Shown here piece after piece: positions 45,070 through 54,516 of a stretch of DNA of 64,000 nt; position 1 is the stretch's first letter; each line of letters starts with the position of its first letter. The DNA lies in the NCBI RefSeq assembly GCF_002995795.1, contig NZ_PVXN01000011.1:40049-104048 (forward strand), read 5' to 3'. The notes under the pieces are model-generated. The model ran no database searches. It had not been told where the DNA came from and worked only from the letters and a program-made list of their open reading frames with translations. This DNA comes from Clostridium thermopalmarium DSM 5974. GTDB lineage: Bacteria > Bacillota > Clostridia > Clostridiales > Clostridiaceae. A program made the translations under genes and the position numbers.

Positions 45070-46811
45070 GTTTTTTCACCGCCCATATTATCATTCTTTA
45101 GTATAATGCTCACTATCCTATCTGTTACCTTTCCATCTACTTTATAAAAGTTATTTTTTATATATTCTGAAAATCTATTTTCAAAGCTCATATTTTTAAT
45201 GCCTTCTAAGTAATTTTTTAAATCATATTCATCCTTAGCACCAAGAGATACACCATCTCTAACAAATCCTCCAGCATCATTATACTTAGGAAGAAGAATA
45301 CATATGGAAGGTTTGTCTAATAAAGCTCCCTCAATAACTACCGTAGAATGAACACTAACTACTACATCACACCAATTTATAATCTCATATATATCTCCAT
45401 CCTCAAGAATTTTTACATTTTTAATATTATACTGCTCTATAAGAGATTCATAAATATGATAATATTTATCTGCTGGATGAAGTTTTATGATTAGTTCATA
45501 TTCCTTTTCCATTAAACACAATGCTTTAAACAAAATATTTGTCGCAGGCTCTAGTATATCTTTATAGTACTGAGTTGCATATAATATCTTAATTTTACTA
45601 TCTTCTTTTTTTTCTTTATTAATATATTGCTGAAGCAAATCTGTTCTACTCTGGCCTACAACTTTTACATTATCATCATCATATATATTTGTGTTTTCAG
45701 TTAATATCTTCTTATATTTTTCTCCCCATACAAAAGTACAATTTGGTATTATTTTATCTTTATATCTTGAGTTCATAATATAAGCTGGAGACATAGGACT
45801 TATTATGCCATGCTGCAAAGCATAGGTCCTTACGTTTTCCATGTTGGCAGCCATTATAAATTCTCTAGGTCTGTCACCTTCATCTACAACAATACAATTT
45901 TTTATATTAAATTTTTTTATTACATTTCTAGCACAAACCAGCTCTTTTATATCATCTAAATATCTATTTTTAATATCTTTAAATATGTATTTATTAATAA
46001 TGCTCCTCAAATCATACTGTTTATATGTATAATTTATAAAATTTAATTTTTCTAAATTATCTTCTATTAATTTTTTGTCTATATATTTATTCCCAACTAG
46101 CTTTTTGTATAAAACAAAAAGTTCAAAAGTTACATAATCTTTCTTATATTTTAAAGATTTGTCAATTGCATTAAAATTATATAGGGCCTGAAAATTAAAC
46201 ATATTATACTTTTTACTTAATGCATCTATAGTAATACCTAATTGAGTATCAACTAATTCACTACGTCCTTCAATATTTATCATATTTATATTCATAACAT
46301 TAGATATGGATAGGAAATTATATCTATCCTTTTTATTATTAATTAAAAACTTAAGATAGCCCTTTATCCCAATAATATTCCTTAAAATCAGTTTAAGCCC
46401 TACTTTAATTTTCAACTTTTTCTGTGCTTTTAAAGGCTGTGCATAAAAGCATTGTTCTCCTTCTTTAAGATTGAATATATCTGTGCATATACTCAACATT
46501 ATTATCTGATCTGTATGAACTATTATTTCATCTCCAAATTCTTTTTTTATACGTTCTATTACAAAAAAACAGTAAAAAATATTTTTTAATTTCTCATATA
46601 TTGCATGCCTTTCAAAGCAGTACATTCCTACATGATTATACAAGAAAAAATCTTCTAATCTTAATCCTTCAATCTCTTGATTTTCAAGAAATTGAAGATA
46701 ATTAAAGACCTCTTTATCAATATCTATATCTTTAATATAGCTATCTATACTAATTTCTACATTACCTGCAATAACACACTTTTTAGAATTAGTATAAATC
46801 AGTTTAGTCAT
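45066..46811 (-). CDS. GT-B-like protein of unknown specificity (candidate legionaminyltransferase)
   Basis: 581 residues, soluble, family not recognised with certainty. The first 280 residues show no motif I know. The second half looks like a GT-B donor domain of the capsule-synthesis/CDP-glycerol-transferase/polysialyltransferase kind: ALQHGIISPMSPAYIM, VVGQSRTDLL, LIIKLHPADKYYHIYESL, WCDVVVSVHSTVVIEGALL. It is coupled to wzy and lies next to wzx and the legionaminic genes, so a role in adding that sugar is a fair inference. GGAGAA site before ATG 46811. No signal peptide. Confidence 0.55.
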   Translation of the reverse strand: MTKLIYTNSKKCVIAGNVEISIDSYIKDIDIDKEVFNYLQFLENQEIEGLRLEDFFLYNHVGMYCFERHAIYEKLKNIFYCFFVIERIKKEFGDEIIVHTDQIIMLSICTDIFNLKEGEQCFYAQPLKAQKKLKIKVGLKLILRNIIGIKGYLKFLINNKKDRYNFLSISNVMNINMINIEGRSELVDTQLGITIDALSKKYNMFNFQALYNFNAIDKSLKYKKDYVTFELFVLYKKLVGNKYIDKKLIEDNLEKLNFINYTYKQYDLRSIINKYIFKDIKNRYLDDIKELVCARNVIKKFNIKNCIVVDEGDRPREFIMAANMENVRTYALQHGIISPMSPAYIMNSRYKDKIIPNCTFVWGEKYKKILTENTNIYDDDNVKVVGQSRTDLLQQYINKEKKEDSKIKILYATQYYKDILEPATNILFKALCLMEKEYELIIKLHPADKYYHIYESLIEQYNIKNVKILEDGDIYEIINWCDVVVSVHSTVVIEGALLDKPSICILLPKYNDAGGFVRDGVSLGAKDEYDLKNYLEGIKNMSFENRFSEYIKNNFYKVDGKVTDRIVSIILKNDNMGGEKT

Positions 46812-46841
46812 AATTATCTTCTCCTAAATTACTTTTATTAT

Positions 46842-48248
46842 TTATTTTTTACTCAAAATTCCTTTAACTTTATATGCTAATATAATTAACACGCCCATAA
46901 CACAGATATATCGAACTAAAAAACTTTCTTTATAGAAATAGAAAATTCCGCTTGTAGCAAACATAAATGCTGAACCATATAAAAAGTATTTAAATTTAAA
47001 TACTCTTACATTAGATATCTTAATAGATATAATATAATGGTATAAAAACAATAGCATATAAGATATTACTGTTGTCCAAGCTGCTGCAATAGCTCCATAT
47101 ATAGGAATCAATATATAATTAAGTATAACATTGGTAGCGGCTGCCATAAATGTACCTGCAGATATATATTGAGTTTTCTTAGTGTAAAACTCTAAATTAC
47201 TAGGTATACTGTATAAAAATACAAAATAATAACCTAACATTATTAAAGGTACGAGTCCAAGCCCTTTTAGGAATCCCTTGCTTCCCATGACTTTACCTAT
47301 CTCTGGTGATATGAAAACCAGCATAAACGCAATTAAAGAAAATAGTATTATATAATATTTTACTTTTTCCTCAATTTCTTCGTAATTTTCCTTGTTCATA
47401 TTTTCGAAAAACCAAGGGACCCATGCCTTATTGGTAGCAACCCAAATTATCTGCAAAATCATTCCTATTTTATAAGCAAAACTATAAATTCCCGCTGCAC
47501 TGGCATCTACAAATTTTTTTATCATAATTGTATCTGCAGAAGTTAATAGTATAGATGATAATGTGTGAAGTATTAAAGGTAATGAAATTGTAAGAGCATA
47601 TTTCCAATACTTCTTAGAAATAAGCTTCTTGCCATTAATCATAGTGATTATATATAGTACAACTCCATAAGCTATAGTAACTATAGCTCCTCCCTCTATT
47701 CTACCATAATATCTATTACTGCTTAATCTGTTTACCATTATAATAGATAACACTATATTTAAAATAGCACTGCTTATAGATACAGATAAAAACTTCTTAT
47801 ACTCATACTTTGTAGTGAATTTTTGATTAGAATATTCTACTACAAAATTAAAAAAGCACTGTACAATTAGCAAAATTACTAAACTTTCACTTATTCCAAG
47901 AAGGTTTCCTATAGACTTCTTAAAAATAATAACAATTAAAAACCATATCCCAGATGAAATTGTGCCGAGAAAAAGGACTGAGGATAAGTATTGATCATAA
48001 TCCTCCTTAAAATCAAATTTTGCTCTCTGCACAGAGGAAATAAGCCCCAAAGTTACAATAGTCATGAAAATTGAAAGGTAATTTGCATAAATTGAAACAA
48101 TACCAAAATCACTTTCATTCAAAAGTCTTGTAAATATTGGTGTACTGATAAAGGAAATTCCCTGAAGAAACAAAGTTCCAACAGTATACCAAATCCCACT
48201 TCTTACTAGCTTATTTCCATATATCCTTTTTATAAAAGCCTTACTCAT
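46842..48248 (-). CDS. wzx: Oligosaccharide flippase (Wzx type), first copy
   Basis: 468 residues, about 12-14 membrane segments; GIWYTVGTLFLQGISFISTPIFTRLLNESDFG is the typical N-terminal repeat of the polysaccharide transporter family. Exports undecaprenyl-linked units. ATG 48248 with GAGGG upstream; the longer TTG start at 48269 puts the ribosome site inside the gene. Confidence 0.92.
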   Translation of the reverse strand: MSKAFIKRIYGNKLVRSGIWYTVGTLFLQGISFISTPIFTRLLNESDFGIVSIYANYLSIFMTIVTLGLISSVQRAKFDFKEDYDQYLSSVLFLGTISSGIWFLIVIIFKKSIGNLLGISESLVILLIVQCFFNFVVEYSNQKFTTKYEYKKFLSVSISSAILNIVLSIIMVNRLSSNRYYGRIEGGAIVTIAYGVVLYIITMINGKKLISKKYWKYALTISLPLILHTLSSILLTSADTIMIKKFVDASAAGIYSFAYKIGMILQIIWVATNKAWVPWFFENMNKENYEEIEEKVKYYIILFSLIAFMLVFISPEIGKVMGSKGFLKGLGLVPLIMLGYYFVFLYSIPSNLEFYTKKTQYISAGTFMAAATNVILNYILIPIYGAIAAAWTTVISYMLLFLYHYIISIKISNVRVFKFKYFLYGSAFMFATSGIFYFYKESFLVRYICVMGVLIILAYKVKGILSKK

Positions 48249-48303
48249 ATCTTCCCTCTTTTTAAACAATAAAATCTATATTAAAACTTATAAAAGTTTT
48301 ATT

Positions 48304-49410
48304 TTACTGTTTACTGCACCTTTTTATAATGTGGCATACCTTTTCTATTTCACTTTTCTTTATTCCAACTGAGCTCGGAAGGTTAATTCCCTTTTTACAA
48401 ATTTCATCAGTTACACTCATATCTCCATGTTTACAATCTTTATATGGAGGCATTTCATGCACAGCCATAAAGAATGGTCTAGACTCTACTCCTTCTTCTT
48501 TAAGCACATTTATAAGTTCATCTCTTGTTATTCCATAATCATCTTCAATTAATATAGAGTATAGCCAATAGCAGTTTTCTGCCCATTCTTTTTCTGTTGG
48601 AAGAGTTACTCCCTTTACATCCTTTAAAAGCTCATTATAATATTTCGCATTTTCTCTTTTTATGTTTAAAAATTCTTCTACTTTCTCAAGTTGGGCAACT
48701 CCAAATGCTGCTAAAAGGTTAGGCATTCTAAAATTATATCCTACCTCTGGATGATAAAATGCCTTATTGTCTAAAATAACCTTAGTCTGAGTTGATAAAA
48801 ACTTAGCCCTTTCTCCAAGCTTTTTATCGTTAGTTACAAGCATTCCACCAGCTCCAGTTGTTATAAGCTTGTTTCCATTAAAACTAAAAGCTCCTATATG
48901 TCCAATAGTCCCTGTCATTTTTCCATTATACTTAGAACCTAAAGCTTCAGTTGCATCTTCTATAATATATAGATTATACTTTTTTGCTATCTCCATTATT
49001 TTATTCATATCTACAGGATGACCATAAATATGTACAGGCATTATAGCCTTAGTTTTTGGAGTCACTAATTCCTCTACTTTGTCTGCATCCATAACAAAAG
49101 TATCTCTGCACACATCGCAAAATACAGGTTCTGCTCCTACATATCTTATAGTGTTCACAGGAGATATAAAAGTCATAGAAGGCACAATAACTTCATCTCC
49201 ATGCCCAATTCCTAGAGTTATAAGAGCTAATTGAAGCGCTGCTGTGCCATTCATCGTTACAACTGCTGAACTTGCCTTAACATATTCAGCAAATCTTTTT
49301 TCAAATAAATCTACATAGCTTCCCACAGAAGAAACCCAGTTTGTATCTATACATTCTTTAACATACTTCCACTCATTACCACCCATTTCTGGTATACATA
49401 AAGGTATCAT
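48304..49410 (-). CDS. legC: LegC family aminotransferase
   Basis: PLP-dependent DegT/DnrJ/EryC1-type enzyme expected to aminate C4 of the 4-keto sugar made by LegB. 368 residues: MIPLCIPEMGGNEWKYVKEC start, ATMNGT-like VVTMNGTAALQLAL, EDATEALGSKYNG, and PLP lysine in GAFSFNGNKLITTGAGG. The only aminotransferase of the locus. ATG 49410 is set by GGGAG 8 nt upstream; the frame runs 22 codons further without support. A 148-nt leader with a hairpin separates it from legB. Confidence 0.9.
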   Translation of the reverse strand: MIPLCIPEMGGNEWKYVKECIDTNWVSSVGSYVDLFEKRFAEYVKASSAVVTMNGTAALQLALITLGIGHGDEVIVPSMTFISPVNTIRYVGAEPVFCDVCRDTFVMDADKVEELVTPKTKAIMPVHIYGHPVDMNKIMEIAKKYNLYIIEDATEALGSKYNGKMTGTIGHIGAFSFNGNKLITTGAGGMLVTNDKKLGERAKFLSTQTKVILDNKAFYHPEVGYNFRMPNLLAAFGVAQLEKVEEFLNIKRENAKYYNELLKDVKGVTLPTEKEWAENCYWLYSILIEDDYGITRDELINVLKEEGVESRPFFMAVHEMPPYKDCKHGDMSVTDEICKKGINLPSSVGIKKSEIEKVCHIIKRCSKQ

Positions 49411-49528
49411 AAAACTCACTCCCATTAAATTTTTAATTGGAGGAATGAATAGCTTACATACGCTTTCACTCCCCAATTATGTTTATTTATTTTATCTAAA
49501 ACTACGGTACATTGATGTAATGTTACGC

Positions 49529-49557
49529 ACAATAAAAATACACAGCATTTTTATTGT
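49529..49557 (-). promoter_or_regulatory. Hairpin between legB and legC
   Basis: Perfect 11-bp stem ACAATAAAAAT/ATTTTTATTGT, 7-nt loop, starting 1 nt after the legB stop. No T-run follows, so it is likely an mRNA stabiliser or weak attenuator. Confidence 0.5.
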
Positions 49558-49558
49558 A

Positions 49559-50554
49559 TTACACATTATAAATGTCTGTTTTAAAGTACTGCATATTATT
49601 TTTGATCCATTCAATTGTTTCCTTTAGTCCCTCATCAAGAGTATACCTAGGCGCCCAATTCGTCAACTTCTTAATTTTCGTATTATCGGCCCATAATCTA
49701 TTAACTTCGCTCTTTTCTGGCCTTATCCTTTCCTCATCACAAACTATTTTAACATCCGCCCCTATAATATCTATTATTTTTTGTGCTGTATCTCCTATAC
49801 TTATTTCATAATTTGAACCTGCATTTATAACTTCTCCAATAGTTTTATCACTTTCTGCAACCTTTATAAAAGCTTCAGCTGTATCTTTAACATAGTTAAA
49901 ATCTCTTGTTGGAGTTAGACTACCTAATTTGATTTCTTTCTTTCCAGCAAGCACTTGAGAAATTATTGTTGGAATTACTGCTCTTGCAGATTGTCTAGGA
50001 CCATAAGTATTAAAAGGCCTTAATGTAACTATTGGTAAATTAAAAGACCTATAAAAACTTTCCGCCATCTTATCAGCACCTATTTTTGACGCAGAATAAG
50101 GTGACTGGCCCTGCATTGGATGCTTTTCATCTATTGGAACATAAAGAGCAGTTCCATAAGTTTCACTAGTAGAAGTATGTACTATTCTCTCAATATTATC
50201 TTCTTCTCTACAAGCTTCTAATATATTTGTAGTTCCTTCTACATTAGTTCTTACATATGCCATTGGAGATAGATATGAATAAGGTATTGCTATTAAAGCA
50301 GCTAAATGCATTATAACTTGTTGCCCTTTAACCATTCTCTTAACATTGTCGTATTCTCTTATATCTCCTGTTATAACATTTATACTATCCTTCACATTTT
50401 TATCAAAGGTATCAATCCATCCCCAATTATTAAAGGAATTATACTGTACAAGAGCTGTAACATTAGCACCTAACTCTACTAATCTTTCAGTTAAATGGCT
50501 TCCTATAAATCCTTCTGCTCCTGTTACTAAAACTTTTTTTCCTTTCCAATTCAT
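49559..50554 (-). CDS. legB: NDP-N-acetylglucosamine 4,6-dehydratase LegB
   Basis: 331-residue extended SDR: NAD loop VLVTGAEGFIGSHL, Thr in HTSTSETYG, catalytic Tyr/Lys in YSASKIGADKM, then RPFNTYGPRQSARAVIPTI and LTPTRDFNYVKD. Makes the 4-keto-6-deoxy intermediate of legionaminic acid from GDP- (or UDP-) GlcNAc. GGAG site before ATG 50554. First of the pair legB-legC. Confidence 0.9.
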   Translation of the reverse strand: MNWKGKKVLVTGAEGFIGSHLTERLVELGANVTALVQYNSFNNWGWIDTFDKNVKDSINVITGDIREYDNVKRMVKGQQVIMHLAALIAIPYSYLSPMAYVRTNVEGTTNILEACREEDNIERIVHTSTSETYGTALYVPIDEKHPMQGQSPYSASKIGADKMAESFYRSFNLPIVTLRPFNTYGPRQSARAVIPTIISQVLAGKKEIKLGSLTPTRDFNYVKDTAEAFIKVAESDKTIGEVINAGSNYEISIGDTAQKIIDIIGADVKIVCDEERIRPEKSEVNRLWADNTKIKKLTNWAPRYTLDEGLKETIEWIKNNMQYFKTDIYNV

Positions 50555-50594
50555 GCTTTTACACTCCTTATGTTAATTTAGTCTTGTAGTACAT

Positions 50595-51644
50595 TTAGAA
50601 AAATTTCTTTATATCTTCATTTGCCTTTTTAAAGTCATCCATTTGACCTATATCGGACCAATATTCTGTAATCTTATAAATTCCTGCTCTTCCATTATTT
50701 CGTACGACATCTTCTATAAGATCTGTCATATTATACATTTCGTTTTCTGGAATATATTTAGTGACTCTTTCACTTACAACATAAACTCCACTATTTATAT
50801 GAAAGCTGTATGTAGGCTTTTCCTCTAAAGAAGTTATAAGATTTTCTTTTGTAACCATAACCCCATAAGGTACCTTTATCTCGTAATTTCTTGCACCTAC
50901 AGTAATATCAAAATCATTGATCATGTGATGACTTAAAAGAGCATCAAAATCTATGCTTGTAAGTATATCACCATTTATCACAATAAAAGGCTTAGTTAAT
51001 TTATTTTTAGCAAGGGCAATAGAACCAGCAGTACCTAATTTCTTAGTTTCTTTCACATATTCAATTTTTACATCAAACTCTTTTCCATCTCCAAAGTAGT
51101 CTTCTATAATGTCACCCTTATAGTTTAATGAAATAATGAAATTCCTATATCCATACTCTTTAAATTGTTCTATTATATGTTCTAATATAGGCTTTTCTCC
51201 TACTTTTAACATTGGCTTAGGCATATTTTCTGTAAGTGGTCTTAATCTGGTTCCAAGTCCACCAGCAAGAATAAATACATAATTATCTTTTTTATCGTAA
51301 GATAATATATCATCTAAAAAATATAAATCTATAATTCGTCCCTCATCATCTAAAACTGGAACCTGTCTTATTTTATATTTTAACATCATTTCTTTTACTT
51401 TTTTCTTACTTACAAATTTATTAACATATTTGTAATTTTCATTATATATTCCATGAATGCTATCATTTAAATTATGTCCTTTTAATAGAGCCCTTCTTAT
51501 ATTTCCATCTGTTATTACTCCTTTAACTTTGGTATTTTCATCAACAACAAAGGCTCCACCTATTAAATTTCTGTCTATGGCTTCCATTGCCTCTTTAATA
51601 GTTTCATTTTCACTTATACAGTATTTATCTAATGAAAACTTCAT
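50595..51644 (-). CDS. ptmE: CBS-domain sugar-1-phosphate nucleotidyltransferase (PtmE-like)
   Basis: 349 residues. Two CBS domains (about 5-55 and 65-115) precede a nucleotidyltransferase core with FILAGGLGTRLRPLTENMPKPMLKVG and FIVINGDILTS. In Campylobacter, PtmE with the same CBS layout makes GDP-GlcN for legionaminic acid; whether GTP or another nucleotide is used here is not visible. ATG 51644 with AGGTGA; a TTG one codon upstream is less likely. Confidence 0.85.
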   Translation of the reverse strand: MKFSLDKYCISENETIKEAMEAIDRNLIGGAFVVDENTKVKGVITDGNIRRALLKGHNLNDSIHGIYNENYKYVNKFVSKKKVKEMMLKYKIRQVPVLDDEGRIIDLYFLDDILSYDKKDNYVFILAGGLGTRLRPLTENMPKPMLKVGEKPILEHIIEQFKEYGYRNFIISLNYKGDIIEDYFGDGKEFDVKIEYVKETKKLGTAGSIALAKNKLTKPFIVINGDILTSIDFDALLSHHMINDFDITVGARNYEIKVPYGVMVTKENLITSLEEKPTYSFHINSGVYVVSERVTKYIPENEMYNMTDLIEDVVRNNGRAGIYKITEYWSDIGQMDDFKKANEDIKKFF

Positions 51645-51648
51645 CAAA

Positions 51649-52287
51649 TCACCTACGTTTTATTATTTTTCCAGGAATCCCTACTGCCGTTACGTTGCTT
51701 TCTATATCATTTAAAATAACAGCTCCTGCTCCTATGACTGCGTTATTTCCTACAGTTATTCCTTGAATAACTGAACTTCCTATGCCTATGTGACAATTAT
51801 ATCCTATCTTAACTCCACCTGCTATAGAGCTCCTTGGAGAAATATGAGTATTCCTTCCTATTATACAATCATGTTCTATTACACTTGATGTATTTATTAT
51901 GCAATTTTCACCAATAACTGCTCCTGGATTTACAACTGCTCCTGCCATAACACAAGTTCCATCTTTAATCTCTGCATATGGTGATACTATTGCTTTGTTA
52001 TGTATTAATTTAGGAATCTTAAATCCAATATTTTTTAATTTAAAATAGATTTTATCTCTAATTTCTATATTATCTAATGCTCCTATAGATACAAAAGCAT
52101 TTTTCACTCCGCTCTCATATAGACTTTCTAATATGCTGTCATCTCCTATGACAGGTATATCAAGAATCTTTTTTTCTGCTCCTTCCTTATCCGTAACCCC
52201 TACAATTTCATATTTTTTTATGCTATTCAATATATCTATTATAACTTTGCAGTGGCCTCCGCCGCCTACGAGTACAATCTTTTCCAC
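51649..52287 (-). CDS. legH: Sugar N-acetyltransferase LegH (PglD/NeuD-like)
   Basis: 212 residues. N-terminal Rossmann-like IVLVGGGGHCKVIIDIL, then left-handed beta-helix hexapeptide repeats (about 90-205, e.g. VIEHDCIIGRNTHISPRSSIAGGVKIG) and catalytic His in that run. Acetylates the 4-amino group made by LegC. GTG 52287 is chosen because AAGAAGG lies 8 nt upstream; the GTG at 52296 abuts the site. Confidence 0.88.
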   Translation of the reverse strand: MEKIVLVGGGGHCKVIIDILNSIKKYEIVGVTDKEGAEKKILDIPVIGDDSILESLYESGVKNAFVSIGALDNIEIRDKIYFKLKNIGFKIPKLIHNKAIVSPYAEIKDGTCVMAGAVVNPGAVIGENCIINTSSVIEHDCIIGRNTHISPRSSIAGGVKIGYNCHIGIGSSVIQGITVGNNAVIGAGAVILNDIESNVTAVGIPGKIIKRR

Positions 52288-52302
52288 TAAAAACACCTTC
52301 TT

Positions 52303-53451
52303 TTAATAGGTTATTCTCTTTTGAATAAGATCTCTATTAATTTCTACTTTACTGAGAACATCAGCTATTTTTTCTCCTGCTTTTCCATCTCCGTATGGAT
52401 TAATGCATTTTTTAAGTTTTTCTCTATATTCCTCATCATATAATGCTATTTTAATTCCTTTAAGTATTTCTTCCTTTTCATATCCTACATCTATTACATT
52501 TACAGCTCTAAGTCTGCCTTCCTGCCTAGTACCTATATTTATAACAGGCAATTTAAAGCTAGGAGCTTCTATTATACCTGAAGATGAGTTTCCAATCATA
52601 GCGTCTGCCACGTTTAAAAGGCTTAAATACTCAACCTGACTCAGATTTTTAAACACCTTAAGAAAATCATATTTATTTCTATACTCTTCTATGGCTCTGA
52701 TTATTTCCCTTCCTCCATTGTCGCTATTAGGATAAGAAATAACTGTTTGAACTCCTGTTTCTACTATGGCTTCTAAAGTCTGACGTATTTGCCATTCTAC
52801 TAACTCTCTCTCCGTAGTTACTGGATGTTGAGTCATTATAAAAATTTTATCATCTTTTAGATTAAATCTATTTAATATTTCTTCTCTAGACAAATACTCA
52901 GTATTTTTTATGTAGTCAATTCCTGGTGCTCCTACTACATAAATGTTTTCTTCTTTTTCACCCATTTTTATTATCCTTTTTTTGCTATCCTCTGTAGCTG
53001 GAAGATGTATGTGAGAAAGTTTAGTTATAGCATGTCTTATTGATTCATCTACAGTTCCAGTAACCTCTCCACCATGGATATGAGCCACTGGAATATTCAT
53101 ATGGATAGCTGCAAGAGCACCTGCTATCATCTCTCCTCTGTCTCCTAAAATTACCAATATATCTGGTTTTATTCTTTCTAGGCTCTGAGTTAAACTTATA
53201 AGAGTTATACCTATAGATTTTGCCATAGAAGCCCCTGTATCTGAGGCTAGTATGGTGTCTAACTTATCTTCAATGCGAAATCCATCTTTTTCAATTTCAT
53301 TCACTGTCATACCAAACTCTGGGCAAAGATGCATTCCACAAACTATTAAGCTCAAATCTAAATCTGGATGATTTTCTATGGCTCTAAGCACTGAATAATA
53401 TATTCCGTAGTCTGCTCTAGTTCCTGTAATTACAGCAATTTTTCTTTTCAA
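52303..53451 (-). CDS. legG: Hydrolysing NDP-sugar 2-epimerase LegG (NeuC-like)
   Basis: Releases the 6-deoxy-mannosamine derivative from its nucleotide with C2 inversion. 382 residues: IAVITGTRADYGIYYSVLRAI, VILGDRGEMIAGALAA, HIHGGEVTGTVDESIRHAITKL and IGNSSSGIIEAPSFKLPVINIGTRQEGR, all typical of NeuC/LegG/PseG-type hydrolysing enzymes. TTG start at 53451 with GGAAGGAT about 11 nt upstream. Operon position between legI and legH. Confidence 0.92.
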   Translation of the reverse strand: MKRKIAVITGTRADYGIYYSVLRAIENHPDLDLSLIVCGMHLCPEFGMTVNEIEKDGFRIEDKLDTILASDTGASMAKSIGITLISLTQSLERIKPDILVILGDRGEMIAGALAAIHMNIPVAHIHGGEVTGTVDESIRHAITKLSHIHLPATEDSKKRIIKMGEKEENIYVVGAPGIDYIKNTEYLSREEILNRFNLKDDKIFIMTQHPVTTERELVEWQIRQTLEAIVETGVQTVISYPNSDNGGREIIRAIEEYRNKYDFLKVFKNLSQVEYLSLLNVADAMIGNSSSGIIEAPSFKLPVINIGTRQEGRLRAVNVIDVGYEKEEILKGIKIALYDEEYREKLKKCINPYGDGKAGEKIADVLSKVEINRDLIQKRITY

Positions 53452-53469
53452 AGCTATTCAATCCTTCCA

Positions 53470-54516
53470 CTAATCTTCTAGTAAGGTTAAATTTATCTGT
53501 TCATCTCTTTTTATATCTACTTTTGCCCGTTTTCCAACAAGCTCTTTATAATATTTAGGCGATAGACCATTACCAGGTCTTTTATAATCTAAGTCTTTAA
53601 TTTGTATTATTTCTCCTCTTTTTATATCTCTTGATGCTACTATACTTTTTCTAGCTACTTTCATAGTATCCATTTCACTTCTAGTAAACATCTTAATTCC
53701 TGTGCCCATGGAAATTTCAACTTTCCTAACTTCTTCTACCATTCTTTTTAATTCATGAGGTTCTAATGAAGCCTTATGATCTGGTCCTTCCATGTTCTTA
53801 TCTAACGTAAAATGTTTCTCTATTATATCAGCTCCTAGAGCTGCAGCAGCAATAGGAATAGTTATTCCATTTGTATGATCAGAATAACCTCCTACTACTT
53901 TAAAAGTATTTTTAATAGTGTTCATAGCCTTTAAGTTTACTGAGTCCAATGGTGCAGGATAGTTAGATGTACAGTGAAGCACAGCTATATCCTCTAATCC
54001 TAAATTTCTTAAAGCCATAACAGCGTCTTCGATTTCTCCTAAAACTGCCATTCCAGAGGATAATATAATAGGTTTATTAAACTTAGCTATATGTTCTAGC
54101 ATAGGTATATTAGTCAAATCTCCAGAACTTATTTTAAATGCTTCCATACCTATAGAATTTAAAAAATCTGCGCTTTCAAAATCAAATGGAGTTGACATGA
54201 ATATTATACCTTTCATGTCACAATACTCTTTTAAATCAGCAAATTCATCATAAGATAATTCAAGCTTTTTTAACATACTAAACTGGCTATCTTCTATTCC
54301 CATATTATCCTTTTGATACTTTGCCATTGCTGCATATTTTGTAACTAATTTTTCACTTTTAAAAGTCTGAAATTTTATAGCATCTGCACCTGCTTCAACG
54401 GCTTTATCCACCATTTTTTTTGCAAGATTTATATCTCCATTATGATTTACTCCACCCTCTGCAATTATAAAGCAAGGGTTACCATTGCCTAAGACTTTTT
54501 CTTTTATCTTAATCAT
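53470..54516 (-). CDS. legI: Legionaminic acid synthase (NeuB family)
   Basis: Condenses the released 2,4-diacetamido sugar with phosphoenolpyruvate. 348 residues: FIIAEGGVNHNGDINLAKKMVD, DAIKFQTFKSEKL, HCTSNYPAP, GYSDHTNG and KHFTLDKNMEGPDHKASLEP, followed by a C-terminal SAF antifreeze-like domain (about 285-345). Start overlaps the legF stop by 8 nt, so they are coupled. The neighbours, not the sequence alone, favour legionaminic over sialic or pseudaminic acid. Confidence 0.92.
   Translation of the reverse strand: MIKIKEKVLGNGNPCFIIAEGGVNHNGDINLAKKMVDKAVEAGADAIKFQTFKSEKLVTKYAAMAKYQKDNMGIEDSQFSMLKKLELSYDEFADLKEYCDMKGIIFMSTPFDFESADFLNSIGMEAFKISSGDLTNIPMLEHIAKFNKPIILSSGMAVLGEIEDAVMALRNLGLEDIAVLHCTSNYPAPLDSVNLKAMNTIKNTFKVVGGYSDHTNGITIPIAAAALGADIIEKHFTLDKNMEGPDHKASLEPHELKRMVEEVRKVEISMGTGIKMFTRSEMDTMKVARKSIVASRDIKRGEIIQIKDLDYKRPGNGLSPKYYKELVGKRAKVDIKRDEQINLTLLED

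Noticed and set aside
53470..54516. Calling the NeuB-family enzyme a sialic or pseudaminic acid synthase
   Set aside because: LegB- and LegC-type enzymes plus a hydrolysing epimerase and PtmE-like protein point to legionaminic acid; PseB/PseC/PseG-type partners are absent.
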